Of a DNA stretch of 50,687 nucleotides, positions 26,961-36,011 are shown in pieces. Source of the stretch: CAYNNP01 sp964398215 (GTDB lineage: Bacteria; Planctomycetota; Planctomycetia; Pirellulales; Pirellulaceae). Positions within the stretch are counted from its first letter, which is position 1. Each line of letters begins with the position of its first letter. The stretch covers positions 1-50,687 of the forward strand of contig CAYNNP010000019.1 in assembly GCA_964398215.1 (NCBI GenBank), read 5' to 3'. The position numbers were made by a program, and so were the translations under genes. The notes beneath the pieces are model-generated. The model had not been told where the DNA came from and made no database searches. It saw nothing but the letters and a program-made list of their open reading frames with translations.

Positions 26961-27673
26961 TTTGAAATGCTCCTCAAACGATCGGCGTCGATTTTATGTC
27001 GGTGCGAGTTGCCTTTCAGGTCTCGCTGCCAGATGAATGGATTCGTCGTGATCCAGATCGTGGCGCCACCAGATTTTCGATGCTCATATTCTGCTTCGCA
27101 AAAAACGTGATGCAATTCATCAGGCACTTCTCGTAAAGGACTCTCCGCAATCAAAAGCTTCGGTTTCATTGCCAGCGCACGAATCCATTGGCAAACACGT
27201 AGTTCCGAAGATGAGATAAAACTGATCCGTGATTGGGGGATCTCGATCTTAAATTGCTTTGCCAACCGTTGAAGCTGTTCCTCTGTCGTTGAATCTGGGT
27301 CAGTCGTATGATGCCGCTTCATCAATTTTAGATTGTCTGGCATGCTGAGGTTACTGATCCAGCCGCCTTCTTCGAAGATTCGGCCAATGTTGCTGCGCAT
27401 CGCCAGTTGCTTGCGATACGTCACTGATTGCCATTCCGAATCCAAAAACGACACCCAGCCATGACGCGGCTGAACGAACCCAAGAACTGTATCGACGAGT
27501 AGCGAACGTTGTTGGCGAGCAGGGCGGTGAATCATTGCGACCTCCCCTTTGCGAAGGGTCAACGAAAACCGCCGAATCCTTCCAGTCTTGCTTCCTAGTT
27601 TGCGCGCAGCGACTTCGTGCATCTTTAGCACGTTCTTTGGGGCAGTCGATTCGTCTGTTGTTTTTTCAGTCAT
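26957..27673 (-). CDS. Degenerate ABC ATPase (MlaF position)
   Basis: A 238-residue protein in the place of the ATPase of an MCE transporter, with overall ABC-domain layout but no intact nucleotide motif. Walker A reads HRPARQQRSLL (about 49-59), without the invariant Lys. The Q-loop has Glu101 (GRIFEEGGW). The signature LSGGQ reads ISSSEL (153-158). Walker B reads LLIAESPL, with the Asp replaced by Ala176, and the H-loop His is missing (WITTNPF). The reading frame is full length and in operon with conserved partners, so it looks maintained rather than decaying. It probably does not hydrolyse ATP by the usual mechanism. A structural role, or pairing with an ATPase encoded elsewhere, is inferred. 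Confidence 0.75.
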   Translation of the reverse strand: MTEKTTDESTAPKNVLKMHEVAARKLGSKTGRIRRFSLTLRKGEVAMIHRPARQQRSLLVDTVLGFVQPRHGWVSFLDSEWQSVTYRKQLAMRSNIGRIFEEGGWISNLSMPDNLKLMKRHHTTDPDSTTEEQLQRLAKQFKIEIPQSRISFISSSELRVCQWIRALAMKPKLLIAESPLREVPDELHHVFCEAEYEHRKSGGATIWITTNPFIWQRDLKGNSHRHKIDADRLRSISK

Positions 27674-27681
27674 CTTTATGT

Positions 27682-28497
27682 TTAGAAAAGGTCGAACACA
27701 AGGATTCTTCCGTAAAGCAAAATGGAGAGCATCGCGCTGATCAAGAACACGGCAGTCAGGCTTTTGACACCGGCTTGGGTTGCCACTCGCGGAATTTCAG
27801 TACGGGATGTTTTCACACTCATGCCTTCGTAGCAACCGATAGCGCCGACAAACGCGCCTGCCAAGAATGTCTTGGGCAGAAAGAACCACGCATCTTCAAG
27901 CTGGAAACAGCTAGAGATGCGATCGACAAACGCAACTGGACCGACACGAACCACATTCATCAACCAGCCCACTGTATAACCCGACAAAAACATTGCCATC
28001 AGAACAACCAGCGTCAGCAGCGGCACTGCAAACATCGTGCTGACAACGCGTGGAGCGACCAGGTAACTCATTGGATCGATACCCTGCGATTCAATCACTT
28101 CTATTTCGCCCTCCAAACGCATGATGGACAATTCGGTCGCAATCGCACTTGCACTCCGGCCAATCACAACCAACGACGCGATCAACGGCGCAACATCTCT
28201 CAAGGCGATCCGTACCACCAATGGCCATGTCGTTTCAATTTCACCGCCCACACTGGCAACCCACATTGCTGTTTGGACAATCAGCAGAACCCCGACCGCG
28301 AATGACAACCGAATCGCTATCACCATACCGTCAACAAACGTGAACACCATTTGACGATACAGAACATCCCGAACACTTCGCCGATGAATGTTCAGTAACA
28401 ATACCGGAACCGCGATGACCGCGATGGTGAATAGGTCCAGGTAACGGTTGCCGAAAAGCCGCAGTATTGCTTGAGTCGAACGACGGATTCCCCGCAT
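27682..28497 (-). CDS. MlaE-type ABC permease
   Basis: An integral inner-membrane permease of the MlaE/DUF140 family, 271 residues from the ATG at 28497; a GTG at 28539 would add 14 residues. Family features are FVDGMVIAIRLSFAVGVLL, APLIASLVVIGRSASAIATE and the conserved cytoplasmic helix MRLEGEIEVIESQGIDPMSY (EA-loop-like, which meets the ATPase). PRVVSTMFAVPLLTL and a C-terminal YEGMSVKTSRTEIPRVATQAV-like segment follow. It is the first gene of a minus-strand operon with the ATPase-like and MCE genes. The expected role is lipid transport between inner and outer membrane. Confidence 0.9.
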   Translation of the reverse strand: MRGIRRSTQAILRLFGNRYLDLFTIAVIAVPVLLLNIHRRSVRDVLYRQMVFTFVDGMVIAIRLSFAVGVLLIVQTAMWVASVGGEIETTWPLVVRIALRDVAPLIASLVVIGRSASAIATELSIMRLEGEIEVIESQGIDPMSYLVAPRVVSTMFAVPLLTLVVLMAMFLSGYTVGWLMNVVRVGPVAFVDRISSCFQLEDAWFFLPKTFLAGAFVGAIGCYEGMSVKTSRTEIPRVATQAGVKSLTAVFLISAMLSILLYGRILVFDLF

Positions 28498-28888
28498 CGA
28501 GAAAACGCCGGCACGAGCATTCCTGGGGATCGACGACACCTAACAATCCATGAGTGAGCAGAACGTGACTGAAATGACTACACACGCCTTATTATTTGAT
28601 CGTCATCCCCCCGAAGGGACCTGAAGATTCAACCTCGTTGTCGTAGTTTTGAAGCCGCAGTACTGCAGGCGTTTGCGACTATTCGAATGATCTCCGTTTA
28701 TTGTCTTAAATGGATAAGTGGGTTTGAATGAATCGTACAGGTTGTGCGAATGTGAGAGAAAAGCGGCTGCGTAATCTGCGTCACAACTTTCAATTGTGAC
28801 AGAGTTATTGGCTCAGGGCCCCAATCCGAGGTAAGTATCTAAGATTGGGTTGGGCAATTTTTTTTTGGGGACGAATGTTGGTGTTTGC
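28498..28888. other. Divergent control region (permease operon / FHA-GGDEF)
   Basis: About 390 bases without a supported gene between two divergent units. It contains the inverted repeat at 28780-28800. The promoters of both units should lie here, but I cannot assign boxes with confidence. Confidence 0.45.
28780..28800. promoter_or_regulatory. Inverted repeat GTCACAA-N7-TTGTGAC
   Basis: Perfect 7-bp arms with a 7-base spacer, about 90 bases upstream of the FHA-GGDEF gene. It could be an operator for a dimeric regulator, or a hairpin in the 5' leader. Confidence 0.4.
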
Positions 28889-29809
28889 ATGACAAACTTG
28901 AAAGACAATTCGCAGTGCGAGACGGTCATTGATACGCTTGCGCTCATTCAGGAAACTGAACAGCCGGAGCTTCATGCGCCCAGCCCCGTTCAGTCCTGCC
29001 TAGTACAAATTTACCCCGCCGATTTCGTTGCAGGCATGATACTGCTGGAATCTGAATTCGTGACGATCGGACGTGACCAGGATTGCGATTTGGTTTTGCC
29101 GGACGCGAACGTTTCACGACTACACGTCCAACTTGCGCGGACTACAAGTGGGTTTGTACTACAAGACCTTGGAAGCACAAACGGTTCGCTTGTGAATGGG
29201 CATGCCGTCAAAGAAGTCGAACTAATTTCGGGCGACACAATCCAAGTTGGCACCTACTTGTTCCGGTTCTTGTCGGCGGATAGCGTCGAAACTCAATATC
29301 ACGAAACGGTTTACAGTGCCGCTACTCGCGACGCATTGACCGGTACGTTCAATCGCCGATTCCTGATGGATTCAATGCAGCGAGAATTCTCGCGGACTCT
29401 CCGCTCGCAAAGTCCATTGTCTATTGTCATGACAGACATTGATTTCTTCAAGCAAATCAACGATCGGTACGGGCACTTGAGCGGTGATGAAGTGTTAAGG
29501 GAATTTGGCAAGCGAATTCGATCGAATTGCCGCGAAGAAGACATTGTTGCTAGGTTGGGTGGCGAAGAATTCTGTATCGTTCTGTCCGACACTGATTTTG
29601 AAGGAGCAGAAGCTGTTGCCGAACAGTGTCGGCAAGTTGTAGCCAACCAGCCGTTTGAGACAACATCTGCAATCATGGAAGTCACAGCCAGTTTCGGAAT
29701 CGCTACGCTCGATTTGGCTTCGCCTATTTCAGTTGAAGCCTTGATAGATCAAGCCGACCAGCATCTGTACTTAGCGAAAAATGCTGGCAGAAATCGCGTT
29801 GGCAACTGA
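28889..29809 (+). CDS. FHA-domain diguanylate cyclase (GGDEF)
   Basis: A 306-residue soluble signalling protein. The FHA domain (about 40-128) has FVTIGRDQDCDLVLPD, NVSRLHVQL and LQDLGSTNGSLVNG, the residues that bind phosphothreonine. The GGDEF domain (about 145-306) has DIDFFKQINDRYGHLSGDEV and the active-site motif GGEEF (224-228). An RxxD inhibitory site (Arg215-Asp218) lies five residues before it. It is therefore predicted to make cyclic di-GMP in response to Ser/Thr kinase signalling, with product feedback. The ATG at 28889 is preferred over an upstream TTG at 28850. It converges with the desaturase gene. Confidence 0.93.
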   Translation: MTNLKDNSQCETVIDTLALIQETEQPELHAPSPVQSCLVQIYPADFVAGMILLESEFVTIGRDQDCDLVLPDANVSRLHVQLARTTSGFVLQDLGSTNGSLVNGHAVKEVELISGDTIQVGTYLFRFLSADSVETQYHETVYSAATRDALTGTFNRRFLMDSMQREFSRTLRSQSPLSIVMTDIDFFKQINDRYGHLSGDEVLREFGKRIRSNCREEDIVARLGGEEFCIVLSDTDFEGAEAVAEQCRQVVANQPFETTSAIMEVTASFGIATLDLASPISVEALIDQADQHLYLAKNAGRNRVGN

Positions 29810-29828
29810 GCTGTAATTTCAGGTTGCC
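29801..29828. terminator. Hairpin between converging genes
   Basis: GGCAACTGA pairs with TCAGGTTGCC (one bulged G) around a 9-base loop and overlaps the GGDEF stop codon. There is no T-run, so it is only a possible bidirectional terminator. Confidence 0.35.
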
Positions 29829-29849
29829 GTTCAGAATACAAAATCTGTA

Positions 29850-30794
29850 TTACGCGGCGTGCGCGTTGGCAGGATTGTCTTTTGTCTCATCCTTGGCAAG
29901 GTCCGCTGGCTGCCCGCCAAGTTGCTTGGTTGCTAACGAAGGAAATATTGGCGACAAAAAATATTGGCGAACAACGAACCAAAGCAAGTTCTTTTCGTTC
30001 AAAGTGTCGTTGACAGAATCCGCAATCTTGGCGTGTGCGATCGGCAACTTGCTCCAATGCAGTGATGGTTGATCGTGGTGTGCTGTGTGGTATCCATTGT
30101 TGAAGAACAAGAAATTAAACCACTTGCCAGTGAAGTTTCGCGAATGATCTTCGTCAGAGTATGCGTCTGTGTGCACATGTTGAATGAAGTTGAAGATCAT
30201 GATTACGGTCGTTGACAAAAACGCTGGCAACAGAACCGAGAAAAAGAATACGTAAAAACCAAGCCCGGTTTGCACGTTGTGGTACAGAAAACCAGCAAGC
30301 GCTCCCATCAGAAGATACGTGCTGATCCAGATCGCGTACTGGATTCGAATCCGAGTGTACAGATTCGGTTTACGTTTCTTGGCACGCTCGATGTACTGCT
30401 GGATCGGTTCTCGTTGGTAGAACCCCGAAACAAATGGATAAGTGAGCGCGACCCACAGATTGTTTTTGTTGGTGAATCTCCATGTCGCCGTTGCGTCACC
30501 AGGACGGTTTACGAATTTGTGGTGATTCAGATTGTGGGTTGGAACCCACATCATCGATGGGTAGCCATAAAAGAACGTTAGCACGTGGCCAAAAACACCA
30601 TTGGTTCGGCGCCCATAAAATGTCGGCCGATGGTTGTGGTTGTGAGTGATCGTCCCGATCGAAATCGCAAGGTAGCAACTGAGCGGTGACAAATAGAGAA
30701 CCAGACTCGGATTACTGTATTGCGCCGCGACCAATCCGATCGCGGTTGCAACCCAAACCAACGAGCGAATATCCGCTTTATTCCTGAGCCGCAT
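29850..30794 (-). CDS. Membrane fatty acid desaturase family protein
   Basis: An integral membrane di-iron enzyme of 314 residues. The histidine boxes are clear: THNHNHRP, THNLNHHKF, a central HVHTD, and YHTAHHD near the C-terminus. Hydrophobic spans flank them (LVWVATAIGLVAAQ, LLMGALAGFLY, FFFSVLLPAFLSTTVIMIF). It probably introduces double bonds into acyl chains or a related lipid; substrate and position cannot be told. It ends in a charged tail. It stands alone on the minus strand. Confidence 0.9.
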   Translation of the reverse strand: MRLRNKADIRSLVWVATAIGLVAAQYSNPSLVLYLSPLSCYLAISIGTITHNHNHRPTFYGRRTNGVFGHVLTFFYGYPSMMWVPTHNLNHHKFVNRPGDATATWRFTNKNNLWVALTYPFVSGFYQREPIQQYIERAKKRKPNLYTRIRIQYAIWISTYLLMGALAGFLYHNVQTGLGFYVFFFSVLLPAFLSTTVIMIFNFIQHVHTDAYSDEDHSRNFTGKWFNFLFFNNGYHTAHHDQPSLHWSKLPIAHAKIADSVNDTLNEKNLLWFVVRQYFLSPIFPSLATKQLGGQPADLAKDETKDNPANAHAA

Positions 30795-31101
30795 TCATGT
30801 TTCCAAGCGTAAAAAGGCTTCCTTCCAACGGCGAATCCTGGCACAAATGCACTTTGCACGATAGTCCAAAGCTAGCATCTGGAAAACTAAATCGAAAAAT
30901 ACTTTTGCAACGCTTTATTACATAGTCAGTTTGGTGACATAACGCAGAGGCAAATACTAGATGACGCTTTGAAAGCAACGTTTATGAGGCTGTCGCGCAG
31001 ATCATTGTTTTTTGGTTGTTGATGCGTCGAAACCAACCACTGAATGGACGTAGCAAGAGAGGAAGCTTGCAAGTCGCGTTGGTTTTAGATGAGAGTTTTT
31101 G
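30795..31101. other. Divergent intergenic region
   Basis: About 307 bases between the desaturase (minus) and the lipoprotein gene (plus). No gene is seen. GATGAGAG just before 31102 provides the ribosome site of the next gene. Confidence 0.4.
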
Positions 31102-31935
31102 ATGATCGTACAGTTTAGAACTGTGTTGTTGTTTTCGCCGGTGCTTGCCGCGGTATTGCTTAGTGGTTGTGCAACCGTCCAAAGAAACACATCGTGCGAC
31201 AGCGTTCCATGCGATGCGATGGCCAGCAGTCGCTTGGACGTCGAGCACGGTGCCAAGATTCCGGTGATCGATTTCGCGGGAGCCATGATAGGTGTGCAAG
31301 ACAAAATCGCACTGCTGGATTTCCGAGCGAACAACCACAACATCAGCCCAGCAACGGAGCGCGAAGTTACAAGGTACATGCGTGCGAATCGCTTGACCGA
31401 TACCAAGCTGCGTGTGAATCAGTACGATCCGATTGGTGAACTGCAACGACTTGTCCGTAACGAACAGATCGCTGCCCCAGTGCGATACACGTTTGGAACT
31501 TATGACTGGTTGAGGTACACGTTGCTGCCGGGCCGGCTGCTTGGCGGCGATAACTACAGCCCATTTACCAACTCGATTCACTTGTATTCCGACATTCCAG
31601 AGATTGGGTTGTCGCAAGCAGCCTACGCCAAAGATGTCAAGAACCGACGTTTTCCTAGCTTGTATGCAGCAAGCCAACAGCTGCCCGGACCGATGGGTTC
31701 GATCAGTAAAATTCGCGCCAGCAGCGAAGTCCTGAGGTACACAGGACAAACCGGAGGCCCAGCGGCAGTCAGTAATGCCAAGAAGATTCTGGGGCCCGAT
31801 CTCACGGGTACTTTGGGAGCTCAAGCGTTGGGATTCTTGCCAGGTGGTAGTGCCATCGGGCGAACCGTCGGCGGACTTGCCAACCACGCCTTCAATGGGC
31901 TCCGCCAGCTCAACGCATCAGTGCTGGGCAACTAA
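31102..31935 (+). CDS. Lipoprotein of unknown function
   Basis: A 277-residue predicted lipoprotein. The signal peptide ends with the lipobox LLSGC (Cys23). ATG 31102 has GAGAG 6 bases upstream. The mature part includes VIDFAGAMIGVQDKIALLDF, GELQRLVRNEQIAAPVRYTF and FTNSIHLYSDIPEIGLSQAA. The last segment, followed by YAKD, reminds me of planctomycete proteins in which a metallopeptidase-like HExxH stands at that position; here no such histidines are present. That link is from memory and weak. A Gly-rich C-terminus (GALGFLPGGSAIGRTVGG-like) could associate with membranes. No function is assigned. Confidence 0.78.
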   Translation: MIVQFRTVLLFSPVLAAVLLSGCATVQRNTSCDSVPCDAMASSRLDVEHGAKIPVIDFAGAMIGVQDKIALLDFRANNHNISPATEREVTRYMRANRLTDTKLRVNQYDPIGELQRLVRNEQIAAPVRYTFGTYDWLRYTLLPGRLLGGDNYSPFTNSIHLYSDIPEIGLSQAAYAKDVKNRRFPSLYAASQQLPGPMGSISKIRASSEVLRYTGQTGGPAAVSNAKKILGPDLTGTLGAQALGFLPGGSAIGRTVGGLANHAFNGLRQLNASVLGN

Positions 31936-31973
31936 GAACGACATCGTTGCCCGATTTGGTTGATGAATTCAAT

Positions 31974-34900
31974 TTAGAAAACAAGCACATCGCGGAAGCG
32001 GTTTCCAAACTGGCTGAGGTCTTGGATATCGACATCCAAGTCACCGTCATGATCAAACGAATCGATGAAACCTTCATCCAGACTCGTTTGACGGAACGCG
32101 GATCCGAATCCGGCAAGGTCTTGGATATCGACGTCGCGATCACCATCCGAATCGCCAAAGAATCTGAACAGCTGATCGGCAGCTTCGTCACCAAAGACGA
32201 AATCCGTTGCCAGCTGAATTGACGTATTGGTGTAGTTAACCTGTGACCCAAAAACTGTTACTTGGTAATTGCCGTCGATCAATGAGTTTGCTTGGTCGCC
32301 GCGGCTAACAACGCCGTCACCATCACCGAAAGTCAGCCTTGCGAGCGTTTGCCCAGACACGAGCGAAGTGTCAACAATCAAACTCGAAACGACACTGTCG
32401 GTGGCGCGATTGCGTACCTCGAACGCCGCTGCTGGCGCATCGACCTCGGCGTCAAAGACAAGATCGATCGATGTGAGATTTGATCGCTGGTTGCTCCCAT
32501 CATTGATCGTCAATTCAGCGATTTGTGGAGTTCGATTGACAGGGACTTGGTAATCTTCAACTTCTCCATCACCGGCCAATTCCAGCGGAGATAGATCACC
32601 TAAGGAACTTACACGGATTCGAATATCGTTTGACGCAACAACCGCGTCTGCAGGTACCGCAAAATTGAAAGATGAAATGCCCCCGACAACATCGATCGAT
32701 GTCCCCGCGCCCAAGTGTTCGCCTGGGTGCTGGAATGATCCGTCACCGTTAAAATCGATCCAAGCATCTAGCTTCGCTGGCTCTGAAACCTGAATTGTGA
32801 CCGTTCCCGTTTGGCCAGGCACCACATTGGTCAGTTGCAACAGCCCATTGTCATCGTTGTTTTCGTCGATATCGTCTCCCGTTGCTGTCGCGTTTGGTTG
32901 GCCATCGCTGTCAGCATCGACCGACGTCCCCAAGAACGGACCAATGGTCAAAATATGATGTGGCCCCGAGCTAGATTGAAGCGTGCCAAACGAATCGGGC
33001 GCATCACCGTAATCAACGGGAACATTATTAATGACGAATTGATCAAACGCGTCAAGCACCGCGGCATCCGCGCCGGTCTCTTGTAACATTTGATAGAAAA
33101 GTGGCAGGTCGTTGATGTCAATCAATCCATCAGCATTGAAATCACCAGCCGGATTGAATACCGCATTGTTGGATTGGAAAACCGATTCCAGCACTGCCAT
33201 ATCGGAAGCATCAACGGTTCCGTCGAAGTTCAGATCGCCCAGCCCAGCGCCAAATATCGTTGACGTAAAAAGACCGGGTAGACGCTGGACGTTGAAGTTG
33301 CCGGTTTGCTCGAAGGTCACAACGGTGGCGACGTGGTTGCCACTTGTTACGTTGTTAAACTGCCTGGAAAACAAATCTCGATCGATTTGGTTCGTCTGGG
33401 ACTGACCATCCAGCATCCCCAAGATCTCTGATTCGGTTAGCGACGCGGGCAGATCCCAAAAGACGTGCACGCTGTTGGCTGTCAAATCCGTGGACTCCAG
33501 CCGCAAATCGATATTCTCATTCACGCCCGCCACGACCGGATCAAAACTACGTACGCCCGATTCAGGCTTCAGCCGATCAACGTAAATCGATTCCTTGAAT
33601 GACGAATAGATCGTATCCCCTTCGCCTGGTTCTCGATGACGGTAGGCTTGTACTTCTACAAAGTGCAAGCCTTCGGAAAGGGTCGTCGTGTCGACGGTTT
33701 GTATGTACTGGCCATTCCCATCGGCTTCAAAGAAACCGGGTTCCCTGAACGTCGTGAATTCCTCGAAACCATAGACTGGCGAATTGGGTGTCGTAAAGTC
33801 AACGACTGAATTGCCGTTGATATCGATGCCACCATCGATTTTTATCAGCGCGTTATCACCATCAGCGAATTGATCACGAATGGATCCCAAGTGATTGACT
33901 GCGAACGTATCGAGAGTGACATCGAAACTGTCTGCTGTGATCACCGAAATATCATTCACACGAACGGTACCATTCGTCTCCGGCGTCGCTGTGCCAGCAC
34001 CAAGCGTACTGTCCACGTTACTTAGGCTTAGCGCGCCCTGCGGCCCGGCCGGCCCGTAGATAAAGTAGCCTCTGTCGTGCCGGTCACCATCGGGAGCCAC
34101 GTTTCGAGGTATCCGGATGTTGACAGTCCCATCGCCGTTAACAACAACGACTTCTGGAAAATCATTGAACGGGTCGACATCATCACTTGCCGCATTGCCA
34201 GTCAGTTCAACTAAAGGCGTTCCAGGCAAAAAATTCGTTTGCACGGTTCTGGAATCAAAGCCCGCGTCGACACGATTACTGAGCACGACAAGCGAAGAGC
34301 CACTTCGTTCGAAAACCAGAGACTCTTTTTCGTCGCCACCAGGAGTCCGGTCGATGTAGTCGCCACGACCATGCGTGTTTCGGATATCAACCAACGTGGT
34401 GATGGTGTCACCAAACTGTCCGCCCAGCGCATCGCCGCGCCCATCCCTGGGGAAATCTCTTTCTTGCCCGAATTCTTCCGCGTTGTAGTACACCACGGCG
34501 TTGCCGGGTCGCAGTAAAATATAGGCATGAGCAACATTGCTCAGATCTGCCGCCCCTTCGTCATGGCTGCTGGCGAACGCTACACCTTGGCTGCCATTGT
34601 TTGCGAATCCATCGTCTTGGATGTCCTGGCTGGCGCTGGTGATGTTTCTCCAATCATTAACGATTCCGTTGCTAGTCAAATTGTCACGCAACGCAAAAAA
34701 CAATGGAAAGTCCAATGCGTCTCGATTGCCCCCGATGCGACCAGGATCCGCAGGGTCAATATCTTTCCGGATCAGGTTCTGGATTTCGTCTCTATCCCCT
34801 GTGAAAATCTCCGAGAACAAGAACGCGTCTTGTCTGCTGCCATCCAAAAGCGGCGTTTGAATCGCGCGATAGACAGCACGATCCAAGAATTCCAATGCAA

Positions 34901-35762
34901 AACGTTCGACATGTCTGGCAGCATCGATACGCAATCCGTCGACACCAATGTCTTGGATCAACCACTGTGCGTTGCGCAAGATCAGCCCCAACGCATTTTC
35001 AGACATCGGATCACCCGCCAACGGGTCCTCTGTATTGAATGGGTAAATCGTGATACCCATTTCACCAGTGATCGGATCGAAAAGTTCGATTGGCGGCAGA
35101 CTGGTGTCGGGGTAGAAACGTGCGTTCAATGGATCGGGTTGATTGGCCACTGTGCCCGCTGGAATGTTGTTTGGGCCCGCCGTTGTTGGATGGCGAATGA
35201 ACTGGTGGTTTGTCTCGTGCGCTACATCGATCAACCCAGCCAATCGGCCGTTCAAAACTCCCGACTCAAACGCGCCATGAAAATCTCCGTCCACATCCGA
35301 CGGGAGTGTCAAAGCGAACCCTGGGTATCCGCCTTCTTCGACAAACCCCGGCGTGCTGGAATCGCGGAATCCATTGTGATTAATAACGAAGTCGGCATAC
35401 ACATTCAGACCAGCGCGGTGGAACACGTCCACCAAAGTCCTCACACCCTGTTCAGTTCCATACAAAGTCGGTCCGTTGGGAACCCCCAAGTCAAACCGAT
35501 CATAGACGTCGTATCCTACCGATTGATTTCCCGAGTCGGCGCGGCCAGTCGGTGGAATCCAAACCGACCCGAATCCAGCCTCAAATATATCGGCTGCCCG
35601 TTGCTCCGAATTGGCGTAACTGCTTTCAAAAAGCTGCAAGATCGCAGGCGCAGAAGCATCCATCAATTGTCTCGCCTCTAACTGCTCGCACTGCAAAGTG
35701 CGCTGAGGTTGACGAGATTTGAGAGAACGCCGAATTCGACGCTTAGATTTGGGAGAAAGCAC
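31974..35762 (-). CDS. Large secreted GH13 alpha-amylase-family protein with dockerin-like and GEVED domains
   Basis: A 1262-residue extracellular protein. The GTG at 35762 is chosen for a GAGG ribosome site 9 bases upstream; a TTG at 35828 is the longest alternative. The N-terminus is basic and leads to QCEQLEARQLMDASAP, a planctomycete LExR-type export motif instead of a plain signal peptide. The GH13 barrel (about 40-580) has NH in DFVINHNG (128-129), nucleophile Asp280 (GLRIDAARH), acid/base Glu318 (FLFSEIF) and HD 400-401 (ASSHDEGA). Beta-rich domains follow. Then come a dockerin-like calcium repeat (LGDLNFDGTVDASDM), a GEVED domain (DYGDAPDSFGT to GDGEVEDYQVPV) and a second dockerin-like pair at the C-terminus (DSDGDRDVDIQDL). 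It should act on alpha-glucans outside the cell. Confidence 0.88.
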   Translation of the reverse strand: MLSPKSKRRIRRSLKSRQPQRTLQCEQLEARQLMDASAPAILQLFESSYANSEQRAADIFEAGFGSVWIPPTGRADSGNQSVGYDVYDRFDLGVPNGPTLYGTEQGVRTLVDVFHRAGLNVYADFVINHNGFRDSSTPGFVEEGGYPGFALTLPSDVDGDFHGAFESGVLNGRLAGLIDVAHETNHQFIRHPTTAGPNNIPAGTVANQPDPLNARFYPDTSLPPIELFDPITGEMGITIYPFNTEDPLAGDPMSENALGLILRNAQWLIQDIGVDGLRIDAARHVERFALEFLDRAVYRAIQTPLLDGSRQDAFLFSEIFTGDRDEIQNLIRKDIDPADPGRIGGNRDALDFPLFFALRDNLTSNGIVNDWRNITSASQDIQDDGFANNGSQGVAFASSHDEGAADLSNVAHAYILLRPGNAVVYYNAEEFGQERDFPRDGRGDALGGQFGDTITTLVDIRNTHGRGDYIDRTPGGDEKESLVFERSGSSLVVLSNRVDAGFDSRTVQTNFLPGTPLVELTGNAASDDVDPFNDFPEVVVVNGDGTVNIRIPRNVAPDGDRHDRGYFIYGPAGPQGALSLSNVDSTLGAGTATPETNGTVRVNDISVITADSFDVTLDTFAVNHLGSIRDQFADGDNALIKIDGGIDINGNSVVDFTTPNSPVYGFEEFTTFREPGFFEADGNGQYIQTVDTTTLSEGLHFVEVQAYRHREPGEGDTIYSSFKESIYVDRLKPESGVRSFDPVVAGVNENIDLRLESTDLTANSVHVFWDLPASLTESEILGMLDGQSQTNQIDRDLFSRQFNNVTSGNHVATVVTFEQTGNFNVQRLPGLFTSTIFGAGLGDLNFDGTVDASDMAVLESVFQSNNAVFNPAGDFNADGLIDINDLPLFYQMLQETGADAAVLDAFDQFVINNVPVDYGDAPDSFGTLQSSSGPHHILTIGPFLGTSVDADSDGQPNATATGDDIDENNDDNGLLQLTNVVPGQTGTVTIQVSEPAKLDAWIDFNGDGSFQHPGEHLGAGTSIDVVGGISSFNFAVPADAVVASNDIRIRVSSLGDLSPLELAGDGEVEDYQVPVNRTPQIAELTINDGSNQRSNLTSIDLVFDAEVDAPAAAFEVRNRATDSVVSSLIVDTSLVSGQTLARLTFGDGDGVVSRGDQANSLIDGNYQVTVFGSQVNYTNTSIQLATDFVFGDEAADQLFRFFGDSDGDRDVDIQDLAGFGSAFRQTSLDEGFIDSFDHDGDLDVDIQDLSQFGNRFRDVLVF

Positions 35763-36011
35763 GCGAGAAAACCTCGAAACTGAGATGTTGTTCGCAACCA
35801 GATTAACTACTGTTACCAGCTGAAACAACGTCCAGAATCAAAGCACCAGGGTGAGATCAAACTGAATTCATTCAGTTCTCAAATGCACACAAGCATATAG
35901 ACACCATAAACCACTCCAACGAGGGTACACATTCGAAAGAAATGGGCTTTCACAAAGCGTGTTTTGTTGACTTGGCTGAGATGGTGGCAGTCGGCCGAAA
36001 CCCACCAAGAC

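Noticed and set aside
27535..28305. 256-codon plus-strand open frame
   Set aside because: It lies antisense to the MlaE-type permease and ATPase-like genes, which have family motifs.
30982..31887. 301-codon minus-strand open frame
   Set aside because: It is antisense to a lipoprotein with a clear lipobox and ribosome site, and has no coherent domain.
34527..35681. Long plus-strand open frame of 384 codons opposite the GH13 gene
   Set aside because: It is antisense to a frame with complete GH13 motifs and has no recognisable domain; it is a shadow of codon bias.
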